Positions 28,691-37,588 of a stretch of DNA of 64,000 bases are shown piece by piece. Below the pieces are notes generated by a model. It saw nothing but the letters and a program-made list of their open reading frames with translations, had not been told where the DNA came from and did no database searches. The position numbers and the translations under genes were made by a program. Source of the DNA: Caldichromatium japonicum (GTDB taxonomy: Bacteria; Pseudomonadota; Gammaproteobacteria; Chromatiales; Chromatiaceae); NCBI RefSeq assembly GCF_011290485.1, contig NZ_CP048029.1, positions 1,781,155 through 1,845,154 on the forward strand, written 5' to 3'. How positions within the stretch are numbered: position 1 is the stretch's first letter; every line of letters begins with the position of its first letter.

Positions 28691-29772
28691 CAGGCCGATT
28701 CCCGATAGTGTGCCTGCGCGAGGTGACGTCCGACCTGATCGCCGATCCGCTGCGGGATGCTCGCCTCAACCTCTTGCTCGGCAATGGCGATCGCATGCTC
28801 GAAGGCCAGTGCATCAGCCCCACCGTGGCTCTTGACCACGATCCCGCGCAGACCCAGAAGGCTTGCGCCATTGTAACGGCGCGGGTCGGTGGCGCGGCGG
28901 AACCCCTTGAGGACTGGCAGTGCCACCAGACCCGAGAGACGGGTCAGCCAGTTGCGGTTGAAATGCGCCTTGAGCATGCGGGCGATATATTTAGCCACGC
29001 CCTCGCTGCTCTTGAGCGCTACATTGCCGACGAAGCCATCCGTGACGATCACGTCGATGTCCTCGAGATAGATCCCATCGCCTTCGACATAGCCAACATA
29101 GTTGAGCTGGCTTCGGCTCAAGAGCTCATGGGCCTGCTTGACCTGCTCGTTGCCCTTGATCTCTTCCTGCCCGATGTTCAACAGGGCCACCTTGGGGCGC
29201 TCGATGCCATCGACCACCGCGACCAGCTCGCTGCCCATGACTGCGAACTGAAAGAGATGCTCGGCGGTGCAATCGACATTGGCGCCGAGATCCAATACAT
29301 GGGTATGACCGCGCAGCGAGGGGACCGCAGTACAGATGGCAGGGCGGTCGATATGGGGCAGTGTCTTGAGGACAAAGCGGGCCGTGGCCATGAGCGCGCC
29401 TGTATTGCCTGCGCTGACACAGGCGTCTGCCTCGCCGCCCTTGACTAGGTCGATTGCCACCCGCATAGAAGAATCCTTCTTGTTGCGCAGCGCCTTAGAC
29501 GGCGGTTCATCCATCCCCACCTCTTGGGTCGTATGCCGGACCTGGAGGCGCTCTGGCAGACCCTTGCCGCTGAGATGGGAGCGAATCCGCGCCTCGTCGC
29601 CGACCAGGATGAGGACAACCTGGGGGTGTCGCTTGAGATAGTTCAGGGCAGCGGGGACGACAGCGCCTGGGCCATGATCCCCGCCCATCGCATCCAAAGC
29701 AATAACACAACGCGCCTGACCATGATCATCGCGGTCGCGCACGAGACCCAGCCGACCCGATCCAGTCATCAT
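28690..29772 (-). CDS. plsX: Phosphate acyltransferase PlsX
   Basis: A 360-residue enzyme making acyl-phosphate from acyl-ACP for phospholipid synthesis. [20 protein letters not shown] is the family signature, here after an unusual N-terminal stretch of about 23 residues ([19 protein letters not shown]). [17 protein letters not shown] and [18 protein letters not shown] are also typical. The start ATG overlaps the rpmF stop (ATGA), which supports the longer start. Coupled to rpmF upstream and fabH downstream. Confidence 0.95.
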   Translation of the reverse strand: MMTGSGRLGLVRDRDDHGQARCVIALDAMGGDHGPGAVVPAALNYLKRHPQVVLILVGDEARIRSHLSGKGLPERLQVRHTTQEVGMDEPPSKALRNKKDSSMRVAIDLVKGGEADACVSAGNTGALMATARFVLKTLPHIDRPAICTAVPSLRGHTHVLDLGANVDCTAEHLFQFAVMGSELVAVVDGIERPKVALLNIGQEEIKGNEQVKQAHELLSRSQLNYVGYVEGDGIYLEDIDVIVTDGFVGNVALKSSEGVAKYIARMLKAHFNRNWLTRLSGLVALPVLKGFRRATDPRRYNGASLLGLRGIVVKSHGGADALAFEHAIAIAEQEVEASIPQRIGDQVGRHLAQAHYRESA

Positions 29773-29945
29773 CTGGCCCGGTCGATGACCTTGCGCCCGC
29801 GATAGAAACCATCGGCGGTGATATGGTGTCGGCGGTGGACCTCACCGCTGGTGGGATCAACCGATAGGGTCGGTTTGGTCAAGGCGTCATGCGAGCGGCG
29901 CATGCCGCGCTTGGAAGGGGTTTTGCGATTTTGTTGAACGGCCAT
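29769..29945 (-). CDS. rpmF: 50S ribosomal protein L32
   Basis: A 58-residue basic protein, [20 protein letters not shown], ending [19 protein letters not shown], which is L32 of the cysteine-free type. AGGAGA stands about seven bases before the ATG at 29945. The order yceD-rpmF-plsX-fab is the standard bacterial arrangement. Its stop overlaps the plsX start. Confidence 0.97.
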   Translation of the reverse strand: MAVQQNRKTPSKRGMRRSHDALTKPTLSVDPTSGEVHRRHHITADGFYRGRKVIDRAR

Positions 29946-30055
29946 CTGTCTCTCCTAATGTGATCGGCGCATCCCAACCTGCGCAGACCCAATCTGTAAC
30001 ATCATGATCATACCCCGCGTCCACCTTGGGGGCCAGTGTTGAGGTCAAGGCGCGG

Positions 30056-30571
30056 TCAGCGCCCCTTGAGCCGCGCCAGAACTGCAAAGGGATTTTCCGG
30101 GCGGCCCCCCCAAGGCGCTGCATTTGTCTGTGGACCTGGTGCCTGACATTCGCCATCCGCATGCCTGGGGAAACTAGGGATCGTAAGTAAGATCTCGTCC
30201 TCGATGAGGGTGCGCAGGTCCAAGATATCTTGCACAACAAATACCTCGTGCTGGCTCTGCACCTCCAGCGCAGCAGATTCAGAACGCACCAGGACGAGGC
30301 CCAGCGGCGCCTCCAGGTCGAGCCAAAGTTCGCGCAGGCAGCGTTGGCATACCAGACACAGACGCATCCGTAGCATCCCGCCGAGATACGCCTGCCCAGC
30401 CTCATCGCACCCAAATTCGAGCCGATACTGAAGTGCTTCCCCAGCATCCTCGGCTGCAAGCCCAAACTCGATGAGGCGCGGCAACCGACGCGTCGGCAGC
30501 TCGCCGGCTAAAGCGAGGCAGTGATCCGCGGCGCGCCAGGGATCGATAAAATCTGGAAAATTAGTTAGCAT
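30056..30571 (-). CDS. yceD: YceD family protein (DUF177), 23S rRNA accumulation
   Basis: A 171-residue protein with the DUF177 pattern: LRMRLCLVCQRCLRELWLDLEAPL (paired CxxC) and a C-terminal acidic/Pro-rich segment ending NPFAVLARLKGR. Family members sit upstream of rpmF and affect 23S rRNA levels. The C-terminal part (PGPQTNAAPWGGRPENPFAVL) fits the family. It is the first gene of the cluster behind the promoter at 30582-30611; the gap to rpmF is 110 bp. Confidence 0.92.
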   Translation of the reverse strand: MLTNFPDFIDPWRAADHCLALAGELPTRRLPRLIEFGLAAEDAGEALQYRLEFGCDEAGQAYLGGMLRMRLCLVCQRCLRELWLDLEAPLGLVLVRSESAALEVQSQHEVFVVQDILDLRTLIEDEILLTIPSFPRHADGECQAPGPQTNAAPWGGRPENPFAVLARLKGR

Positions 30572-30892
30572 AAAAGGGCGAATTTTAGTTGACCAACCTA
30601 TGTCTCGTCAACTCATAGCAAATCCTGGAGAACACGCGAAAAAATACGCCCCGATGGTTCAGGGCGCTCAACAGGTCTTTAGAATAGCTCGCTACCCCCT
30701 AGCAAGTCGGGGATGAGGGCGCTTGTGATACTGACCTCAGGTGCTACCGAGGTCACTCCTCGTCTTCTTCCGGCTTAACAGAATCCGGCCGCCGGTTCAT
30801 GACCGGTCAATTATTTGTATTTGAAATGTGAGGCTAGATCAGCGGCTGAGCGCTCAGCTATCCGTAAAATCACTCATTCCTTGACCCTCAAA
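30572..30892. other. Intergenic region between yceD promoter and response-regulator 3' end
   Basis: Apart from the promoter, I see CCGG-rich inverted words near 30774-30804 (CCGGCTTAACAG..., CCGGCCGCCGG) that could fold, and no gene. There is no convincing T-rich terminator for the regulator gene. Confidence 0.4.
30582..30611 (-). promoter_or_regulatory. Promoter of the yceD-rpmF-plsX-fab cluster
   Basis: On the reverse strand TTGACG (30611-30606), 18 bp, TAAAAT (30587-30582), with the yceD ATG only 11 bases after the -10 box. The short distance means either a nearly leaderless message or a later start codon. Confidence 0.65.
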
Positions 30893-31507
30893 TCAACGCC
30901 TAGGTTCACAGATGGATGCCAAGCGGCACAGCTCGGCGAGGTTAGCAGCGCCCATCTTTTCCATCATGCGCGCTCGGTGGTTTTCGACAGTGCGCGGGCT
31001 GATACCGAGCTGACGGGCGATGTCCTTATTGGTCAAGCCACGGGTGGTGAGCAATAAAACCTCTTGCTCACGGGGGGTCAACTGGCGGAAACGCGCCAGG
31101 ACAGCGCGTTCAGTCTCTGCGGCTGCCCGACGGCAGCGATCCAATTCCACTGCCTCCTCTACCCGCTGGAGAAGACGTTCGGTGTCCACCGGTTTTTCGA
31201 TGAAGTCGAGCGCGCCGTTCCGCAGCGCACACACGGCAGTTTGGATATCGCCACAGGCCGAGATAAAGATGATTGGAATCCGTATATTGCCTTCCAGAAG
31301 TCTGGCTTGCAGCTCCAGGCCGCTCATATCCGGTAAATGCAGGTCAAGCACCAGACAACCCGGGGTATCCGGGCCGCATGCCTCGATGAACCCGCTGGCC
31401 GTGACAAAGCCACGGACGCGATGACCGCTCGACGCCAGGATCAAGGTCAAGGATTCTTGGATCGCTGGGTCGGCATCGACCAGGAAGACAGTCTGGTCAT
31501 CATTCAT
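30893..31507 (-). CDS. FixJ/NarL-type response regulator
   Basis: A 204-residue two-domain regulator. The receiver domain has the acidic pair (FLVDAD), the phospho-Asp in CLVLDLHLPDMSGLEL and the conserved Lys in DFIEKPVDTERLL. It is followed by a LuxR-type helix-turn-helix (LTPREQEVLLLTTRGLTNKD, RTVENHRARMMEKMGA). The FixJ/TtrR subgroup is suggested by DFIEKPVD and the linker. No sensor kinase is next to it, so the signal is unknown. Single gene, divergent from folK. Confidence 0.9.
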   Translation of the reverse strand: MNDDQTVFLVDADPAIQESLTLILASSGHRVRGFVTASGFIEACGPDTPGCLVLDLHLPDMSGLELQARLLEGNIRIPIIFISACGDIQTAVCALRNGALDFIEKPVDTERLLQRVEEAVELDRCRRAAAETERAVLARFRQLTPREQEVLLLTTRGLTNKDIARQLGISPRTVENHRARMMEKMGAANLAELCRLASICEPRR

Positions 31508-31643
31508 CTGTTTTGATCACCCATACTGGCCAAGGGGCATGTGGATAGGCTGAGCGGATGTTCGCCCCGCATGCCTCCTCAGACCTTTCCGCGCCGCGCC
31601 GGCTCGTCTAGCGCGGCAATCACATCGCATTACTGCCCCCATT

Positions 31644-32144
31644 ATGAATCAGGACATCCGCACCTTCATCGCCCTCGGCTCAAACATCGCCCCCCTCGAA
31701 CAGGTATCGCTCGGTCTTTTGGCCCTTTCTAGGCTCCCGGCCAGCAGGCTGGGGGCGGTCTCATCCTGGTATCTGAGCCAACCTTGGGGCTTCGAGGACC
31801 AGCCCGAGTTTATCAACCTGGTCGCCGAGCTCTGGACCCGTCTCAGCCCGCAAGGGCTCCTTGCCGAGCTCCAGACCATTGAGGAGCGATCCGGACGGAT
31901 ACGCACCCGGCCGAATGGACCTCGCACCCTGGACCTCGACCTCCTGCTCTATGGCGATGAGATCCTAGATGAGCCGGGCCTTAGGATCCCGCATTCTGGG
32001 CTGTTGGTACGCGACTTTATGTTGCTCCCCTTGATCGAGATCGCACCTGATGCCATCCACCCCGAAGAGGGGCGACCCGTCGCTAAGCTGCAGGACCGAA
32101 TCCTTTATCATCAGATCATCTGCCGGATTCGGGATAGAGCCTAG
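31644..32144 (+). CDS. folK: 2-amino-4-hydroxy-6-hydroxymethyldihydropteridine pyrophosphokinase
   Basis: A 166-residue enzyme of folate synthesis (EC 2.7.6.3). It has IALGSN at the start, SSWYLSQPWGFEDQPEFINL and the signature RPNGPRTLDLDLLLYGDE, with metal-binding Asp residues. The C-terminal PHSGLLVRDFMLLPLIEIAP is typical. Its 3' end overlaps batD on the other strand by 29 bp. Confidence 0.95.
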   Translation: MNQDIRTFIALGSNIAPLEQVSLGLLALSRLPASRLGAVSSWYLSQPWGFEDQPEFINLVAELWTRLSPQGLLAELQTIEERSGRIRTRPNGPRTLDLDLLLYGDEILDEPGLRIPHSGLLVRDFMLLPLIEIAPDAIHPEEGRPVAKLQDRILYHQIICRIRDRA

Positions 32145-34131
32145 GAAGCGGGGAGTCTGGTTCATGGTCTTGCTCAGCGGGCATCCCTAGATAAGGCGCC
32201 AATCGTTCCCAAGCCGAGCTGCCCTCCCACTCCTGACCCGGCGGGGCATAGATCGCACCATCGATTGCCCGCAGGAGGGGCCGCAGCTCCGGATTGCCGA
32301 GCCGTTCGGCGAGCGCATCGAGACCAACGGGCGGTGCATCCGGCCAATGCAACCGCCCCCAGGCGAGCAAGGCCGCACGCGTCGCCCGCGGGTCATTGGC
32401 CAGACAGGCGGTATGGATGGCCGAGCGTGCCTTGCGCGCCTCTTGCTCGGCAGTCGCGCTTTGCGGCGTGCGCAGTGCGCCTCCAGCCTGATTTGTCTGG
32501 GAGGACGCACCCTGTGGCCCGTGGGAGGACGCAACCTGTGGCCCGCGAGACTTGCGACGCTCGCGTTGCCAGACCCAGAGCGTCGCCAGCCAGCCGAGAC
32601 CCAGCAATAAGGAGACCCAGGGCCAGATGCCGCCGAGGGCGCTCTGGCGGGCCGGATGGGTCTCTGTGTCCCGGCTCTGCGCGTCTGCATATTGCGCCTG
32701 CGCCCTGTCTTCGGCCTGCTGGCCAGCCTTCCCCCCTGTCTGAACGCCCGCGGACTGGCCAGAGGTAGGGCTGGGGCCTACCACCTGGAGGGTGCGTGCG
32801 GGGATCACGACCGCACGCGCCCGATCGTCCTGGGTGTCCCACCAAGGGACGCGGATCTCTGGCAGGGTCAGGGTCCCGGGCTGGGTGGGGACCAGGGCAA
32901 ACCTGAAGGTCTTGACCGCCGCCGGTCTTGACCCCTGCGCCAGGTCCTCAGCCTGGGGGCGGTCGGGATAGACCTGAAGCCCGGGGATCGCCCCCAGCTC
33001 GAGGTCCGGAAGCTGGGCCGCAGTGGTCCCCTCGGCGGTCAGGGTCAGGGTGCGGGTGATGGGTTCGCCGAGCCGCAGGCTCGAGGGCTGGGGCGTCCAT
33101 TCCTCGTTCAATTGCACCGAGGTCGCCGGCAGCCAGTGCCCTGTCGCCCCTAGCGGCCTGGGACGGACCGCGAGTACCAGGTCCTCCGCGCGCTCGACAA
33201 CCCGCCGACCGGGTGGGGCCAAGGCCGAGAGATCCGGCACTAATTGGCCAAACAGCCGGTCGAGATCGGGCAAGGCCGTCTGGTTTGGGTCTGCAACCAC
33301 TGCCTCGAGGCGCGGCGAACGGATGCGCAGCTCGCCGCTGCGCTGGGGGATCATGCGATAACGGCGCTCGATCACCCGATAGCCCTGCCCTCGATAGGTC
33401 TCGTCATAGGCCCGATCCTCGCCCAGGCGCTGGATGAGCGCACCTTCGGCTTCGGGTTCAGAGAGGGTCGCCCGCTGCGGGGGTTGCCGGTAATACACCC
33501 GGGCGCGATATTCGATCGGTTGCTGGACATAGGGTTGGGTGGTCTCGACCTCGGCAGTGACGAAGAGCGGCGCAGGTTCGCCCTGGGTCTGGATGGAGGG
33601 CAAACCCTTGAGGGTGCGCTCGGTCACCTCGATGGCGATGGAGGGCCCCTGCTCCCGCCCAACCTGGATGGGCGGGATGGTCAGGTGCCCCGCCCGCTTC
33701 GGGGCAAGCCGCAGGCGCCACTGGTTGCGGTGGCTGATGCGGCCATTGATGATCTTGGTGACCTCGCTTTGGGTCTGGCCGAGGAGCTCGAAATCCTGCT
33801 TTAAAGGGCCGAAATCTGGCTCGGCCCGCACTTCTCCCTCGGCGCTCAGGATCAGTTCCAAGACCTCATCGCGCGCTAGGCGTTGGCGATCGACCTGGAC
33901 GCTCAAGCCCCCTGCCCAGGCAGTGCCCGCGATCAACCAAACGAGTAGGATATGCAGCGCGTACCTGGCTAGAGCTCGGGCGTCTCGCCCGCTGCATCTC
34001 AAATCCTGCCTGGCAAACCCTAGCTGGATCTCTCCGCGCGCCCGAGGCTCCATAGGGAGTAGTGCATGGCGTACCCTACATGGGGGCAGGCGTTGCGGCT
34101 TGGTGGCGGGGTGTATTGGAGCCCTGGTCAT
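32116..34131 (-). CDS. batD: BatD-like protein (oxygen tolerance domain)
   Basis: A 671-residue protein. After an unusual 60-residue N-terminal extension comes a signal segment (ALHILLVWLIAGTAWAGGLS), then repeated immunoglobulin-like BatD domains (SVQVDRQRLARDEVLELILS, QPIEYRARVYYRQPP). Near residue 510 there is one membrane segment (WPWVSLLLGLGWLATLWVW), and a cytoplasmic tail follows. The start at 34131 overlaps the batB-C stop (ATGA) and has AGGAGGGGAG before it, which supports the long form. A copy of the dispersed palindromic repeat lies inside the extension. Bat proteins are linked to aerotolerance and stress in other bacteria; the mechanism is unclear. Confidence 0.85.
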   Translation of the reverse strand: MTRAPIHPATKPQRLPPCRVRHALLPMEPRARGEIQLGFARQDLRCSGRDARALARYALHILLVWLIAGTAWAGGLSVQVDRQRLARDEVLELILSAEGEVRAEPDFGPLKQDFELLGQTQSEVTKIINGRISHRNQWRLRLAPKRAGHLTIPPIQVGREQGPSIAIEVTERTLKGLPSIQTQGEPAPLFVTAEVETTQPYVQQPIEYRARVYYRQPPQRATLSEPEAEGALIQRLGEDRAYDETYRGQGYRVIERRYRMIPQRSGELRIRSPRLEAVVADPNQTALPDLDRLFGQLVPDLSALAPPGRRVVERAEDLVLAVRPRPLGATGHWLPATSVQLNEEWTPQPSSLRLGEPITRTLTLTAEGTTAAQLPDLELGAIPGLQVYPDRPQAEDLAQGSRPAAVKTFRFALVPTQPGTLTLPEIRVPWWDTQDDRARAVVIPARTLQVVGPSPTSGQSAGVQTGGKAGQQAEDRAQAQYADAQSRDTETHPARQSALGGIWPWVSLLLGLGWLATLWVWQRERRKSRGPQVASSHGPQGASSQTNQAGGALRTPQSATAEQEARKARSAIHTACLANDPRATRAALLAWGRLHWPDAPPVGLDALAERLGNPELRPLLRAIDGAIYAPPGQEWEGSSAWERLAPYLGMPAEQDHEPDSPLPRLYPESGR
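34060..34079. repeat. Dispersed palindromic repeat, copy D, inside the batD reading frame
   Basis: On the reverse strand GTAGGGTACGCCATGCACTA, related to the copies at 6887, 8053 and 9804. It is read in frame as part of RVRHALLP near the batD N-terminus. Confidence 0.5.
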
Positions 34132-36044
34132 CTCCCCTCCTCCTTGCGCCTGAGGTGTTGCAGAAAGAATCGCTGGCGTAGCAGCCCTGCCGGGTCATCC
34201 GGGACGACGCGCAGACGCATCTCCAGCGACTGCGCCCGCTCATTGCCCCCCGGCGCAGGCTCAAGATCGAGCTGGGCGGGGTGCGCATCGCCCACCCTGC
34301 CCCCCTGTAGCGACTCGCCTTTGTGGTGAGCGGCATCCGCCGCCGAAACCTGATCCCCAGCCCTCAAGGGCGGCTCATCAGGCTGCCCGGCCGATGGATC
34401 TGTCGTCGCCTGGGTTTCAGCGCTGTCGGTCTCGGGGTGAGCGGACGCAGCCAACGCCTGTCTCATCCCCGATTTAACTGACGGGTCTTTTGGGCCTGGA
34501 CTGTGCCCCTGAGACCCGCCCTGTCCAGCCTGCTGTTGCCCTAAAGACCTGGCCTGACCCACCTCCCCTCCCCCTTCACCAGCGGACGGCTGGACCTGCT
34601 CGGCCAAGAGCCTGCGCATGAGATCTAGGTTGTGGCGTGCATCCTCATGCCCCGGGTCTTGGGTCAAGACCGCTTCGAATGCCGCCGCTGCCTCGGCAAA
34701 CCGCCCAAGCCGGGCGAGGGCTACGCCGCGGTTGTAATCGATCTCTGGCCCCTCGAGACCTGCAAGTGCTGTCAGGGCCCCTGCGAGATCGCCTGACCGA
34801 TAGAGCGCACTCGCGCGCCAGCGAGGGTCGTTCAGGCGCGCGGCATCGACCCCATGTCCGGCCACCAGGTCGCGCGCCGCCTGCTGTTCGGGGCGTAACC
34901 ACAGCGATCTCCAACTCGGCAGGTTCCAAGGACCCCTTTGGCCGGATGAATCAGGCGCAGCCTGGGCCTGGACATCCGCGATCCCATAGCCTCCAAAGGC
35001 GAGGGAAGCGCCGATCAGTCCCCAGGCAATGAGGTGCAGAATCTTGCGCCCCTTGATGCCGACCAACCAGCCGCGGCGAAAGGCCAAGGCCGCCAGGGGC
35101 AGGAGTGCCAAGATCAGCCAGGGTCCCTCCTCACGCCATTGATCCGCCTTAAGCGCCGCCTCAAGCAGTCGCCGATCTGGGTTGGGGGCCGCAGCAAGCA
35201 GTCTCTGGGTGTCTGTATCGGCCGGGACCGATTGGACATAGATCCCCTGACCGGCACGCGCCAACGCCTGCAGTTGCTCGCGTTCGAGCTGCGCCAGACG
35301 CGGCGTCCCATCCGGACCTCTTTCGAAACCGCCGCCCGCTAGGGGCACAGGGGCCCCCTCTGGTGTTCCCACGCCGAGCACCGCCAGGGAATGACCAGCA
35401 TCGGCCAAGCGGCGCGCCTCTTCCAGCGCACCTGCAAACTCTCCGACCCCATCGCTGATCAGGATGACCTGGGCCGCACCGCCCGGGGTGCGTTCGAGCA
35501 AGGCGCGGGCCTCGGCTAATGCCCGATCGGTCCTGCGCGGTCCAGGAAAGGGGATGAGGTCGCTGCTCAAGAGATTGACCTGCTGCAGGATGATCTTGGC
35601 ATCCATCGTCAGGGGTGAGACCAGGAAGGGCTCGGGGCCAAAGGCGAGTAATCCCACCTGACCTTGGCTGGCCTTGAGTAGATCCATCGCCTCGAACCGC
35701 GCCCGTCCAAGGCGTGAGGGCGAGACATCCGCAGCATCCATGCTCGGGGAGAGGTCCAGCAAGATCAGGGTGCATCCAGAGAGTCCATAGACCGGCTGCG
35801 GCAGCGTGCGCCAGGCAGGCCCCGCCAAGGCGATGACGAGGAGCAACCAGCCGATCCCCAGCAGAGATAACAGCCAGCGGGGGGCGGGGCGCGGATTGCC
35901 GACCAGAAGATGCGGCAAGAGATGCGGATCGACCAGGCGCGACCAGGGGGTATCCTCGGCCTGGGCCTGACTGCGCCAAAGCCACCACAGCAACCAGGCC
36001 AAGGGGAGGAGGGCCAATAACCACCAGGGTCGCAACCAGACCAT
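34128..36044 (-). CDS. batB: BatB-BatC fusion: VWA domain protein with TPR tail
   Basis: A 638-residue protein. It has two N-terminal membrane segments (LLALLPLAWLLWWLW, LLSLLGIGWLLLVIALAG) and a von Willebrand A domain with the metal site DLSPSMD (from D97) and VILISDGVGEFAG. A third membrane segment follows near residue 310, then a TPR region (DYNRGVALARLGRFAEAAAA, about 440-480). The tail is Gly/Gln/Ser-rich and ends in a Pro/Arg-rich region. This joins what are BatB and BatC in many species. It lies downstream of batA, separated by a decayed Rpn-type gene. Confidence 0.88.
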   Translation of the reverse strand: MVWLRPWWLLALLPLAWLLWWLWRSQAQAEDTPWSRLVDPHLLPHLLVGNPRPAPRWLLSLLGIGWLLLVIALAGPAWRTLPQPVYGLSGCTLILLDLSPSMDAADVSPSRLGRARFEAMDLLKASQGQVGLLAFGPEPFLVSPLTMDAKIILQQVNLLSSDLIPFPGPRRTDRALAEARALLERTPGGAAQVILISDGVGEFAGALEEARRLADAGHSLAVLGVGTPEGAPVPLAGGGFERGPDGTPRLAQLEREQLQALARAGQGIYVQSVPADTDTQRLLAAAPNPDRRLLEAALKADQWREEGPWLILALLPLAALAFRRGWLVGIKGRKILHLIAWGLIGASLAFGGYGIADVQAQAAPDSSGQRGPWNLPSWRSLWLRPEQQAARDLVAGHGVDAARLNDPRWRASALYRSGDLAGALTALAGLEGPEIDYNRGVALARLGRFAEAAAAFEAVLTQDPGHEDARHNLDLMRRLLAEQVQPSAGEGGGEVGQARSLGQQQAGQGGSQGHSPGPKDPSVKSGMRQALAASAHPETDSAETQATTDPSAGQPDEPPLRAGDQVSAADAAHHKGESLQGGRVGDAHPAQLDLEPAPGGNERAQSLEMRLRVVPDDPAGLLRQRFFLQHLRRKEEGR

Positions 36045-36075
36045 GGCTATACTCTCTCTGGAGACTTCCGAAGGT

Positions 36076-36445
36076 CTAAAGAAAAGCTCTCCCGATCCTT
36101 GGATGGCGCTGCGCCTAGTTGTTTATATCGGTCTGCTTTACAAGACCTGATCAACAGCCGCGAGGTCAAGGCCAGCGAGCGCCTGCCGCCTATCTTTCCG
36201 GTTGTGCCCTACAACAGCAAAGCCCCCTGGCGGGCACTCGATCTCGCCGAGCTGATCGAGCCGGCACCCGCAAACTTGTCCGGCTATCAGCCTAAGCAAC
36301 GCTATTGGTTGTTTGAAGAGCGTGCAGTTGACATCCAGGAGCTGGGCGATGATAACGCGATGACGCATATCTTCGCCTCGAACAGAACCACTATCCGGCA
36401 GAACTGCGCCAAGCAGTCGCAAGATTAAGCCAGATCTTGCAGTAA
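36076..36445 (+). pseudogene. Rpn-family (PD-(D/E)XK recombination-promoting nuclease) remnant
   Basis: Three frames must be joined. One gives SSPDPWMALRLVVYIGLLY (from about 36085), the next QDLINSREVKASERLPPIFP and VVPYNSKAPWRALDLAELI plus SGYQPKQRYWLFEE (36140-36365), and the last LRLEQNHYPAELRQAVARL ending at TAA 36443. This is the central part of the Rpn/transposase_31 family in order, with frameshifts near 36143 and 36368. The N-terminal catalytic region and C-terminal half are missing. It sits on the opposite strand between batA and batB, so an insertion and decay inside the bat operon is inferred. Confidence 0.75.
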
Positions 36446-36517
36446 CCATCCTACACATCGCTCAGGTAATCAGGGCGAGCGTCCCTGATCCAATCTTGAT
36501 CAGGCGCACATCGTGCC

Positions 36518-37564
36518 CTACCCAGCACGCAGGCGCCGCCCCCGCAGGATCGACTGGAGAGGGCGCATGGCGCGCCCTAGCGAGATGGGGGAGAAGACAT
36601 CGAGGGCGATCAGGGCCGAGAGCAGGAGCGCCAGGGCCGCCGGCCAGACGAAGAGCGAGCGCCTTGGGCGATAGAGGCCCGAGGCGCGGGCGCTGGGTTC
36701 CAGGCGATCTAGCTCGGCATAGACCCCCTCCAGCTCCTCGCGGCTGCCGACCGTAAAATAGCGCCCGCCGGTGCGCCGGGCAATCTCTTCGAGCGTCTTG
36801 GGATCGAATTCATCGCCCATCCCCCGCCAGCGCAGGCCCAAGGGCGAGCGCACCCCAAGCTCACCACCGCCGATCCCGATCGTATAGACCTTCACCCCAA
36901 ACTGAGCGGCAAGCTCGGCGGCCTCCAAGGGCGTCAGCGCCCCGGCATTGCTCGCCCCATCGGTGAGTAAGACCAGGACCCGCGCGCCGGGCGGTTGATC
37001 GCGCAGGTGCTTGACCGCAAGCCCAATGGCATCCCCGATCGCCGTCTCGCGCCCCGCAAGCCCGACGACGGCCTCTTGTAAGAGCTCGGCGACCGCCTGG
37101 CGATCGAAGGTCAGAGGGACCTGGAGATAGGGGCGACTGCCGAAGAGGATCAGCCCCAGGCGATCCCCCTGTCTGCGCTCGATAAAGGCACCGGCCGCCG
37201 TCTGGACTACCTGGAGGCGCGAGACGGGGCGCCCGGCGCGCTCATAGTCCTGTTGCTCCATACTCCCCGAGACATCGACCACAAGCATGAGATCCCGCCC
37301 GGCGACCGCAAGCGCGATAGGTTTGCCGGCCCAATAGGGCCCGGTCGCTGCCAGGACCAGGGCGACCCAGGCACTGATCCCCAGCGCCAGGCGATGGACA
37401 GGGCGTTCTGCGTCGCGGCGCTCGTCCCCCCTGATCGCAAGGCCCGGTGGCAAGGGAAAGCGCAGGGCAAGCCCCGGTCCTTCCTGAGCTGGCGGCAGCA
37501 GACGCATCCACGCCCAAGGCAAGGGCAAGAGAAGCAGGACCCAAGGTGAGTCGAGACCGATCAT
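36518..37564 (-). CDS. batA: BatA-like VWA domain protein
   Basis: A 348-residue inner-membrane protein. Hydrophobic segments lie at 8-23 and 61-80, the VWA domain has metal site VVDVSGSMEQQDY (from D97), LILFGSRPYLQVPLTFD and VLVLLTDGASNAGALTP, and a last membrane segment (SLFVWPAALALLLSALIALD) lies near residue 310. It belongs to the moxR-bat stress-tolerance locus and probably assembles with BatB. It starts MIGLDSPWVLLLLPLPWAW at 37564, 24 bp after the DUF4381 gene. A palindromic-repeat-like sequence overlaps its last codons (36560-36580). Confidence 0.9.
   Translation of the reverse strand: MIGLDSPWVLLLLPLPWAWMRLLPPAQEGPGLALRFPLPPGLAIRGDERRDAERPVHRLALGISAWVALVLAATGPYWAGKPIALAVAGRDLMLVVDVSGSMEQQDYERAGRPVSRLQVVQTAAGAFIERRQGDRLGLILFGSRPYLQVPLTFDRQAVAELLQEAVVGLAGRETAIGDAIGLAVKHLRDQPPGARVLVLLTDGASNAGALTPLEAAELAAQFGVKVYTIGIGGGELGVRSPLGLRWRGMGDEFDPKTLEEIARRTGGRYFTVGSREELEGVYAELDRLEPSARASGLYRPRRSLFVWPAALALLLSALIALDVFSPISLGRAMRPLQSILRGRRLRAG
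36560..36580. repeat. Dispersed palindromic repeat, copy E, in the batA 3' end
   Basis: On the reverse strand it reads CTAGGGCGCGCCATGCGCCC, an imperfect palindrome with GGGCGC and GCGCCC arms. It resembles copy D and is translated as GRAMRPL near the BatA C-terminus. Confidence 0.4.
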
Positions 37565-37588
37565 TCTGTGCTGAGGGCCTCTTAATAA

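Noticed and set aside
36099..36428. Intact 109-residue gene between batA and batB
   Set aside because: The single frame covers only the middle of an Rpn-type protein; the matching flanks lie in other frames, so it is a pseudogene.
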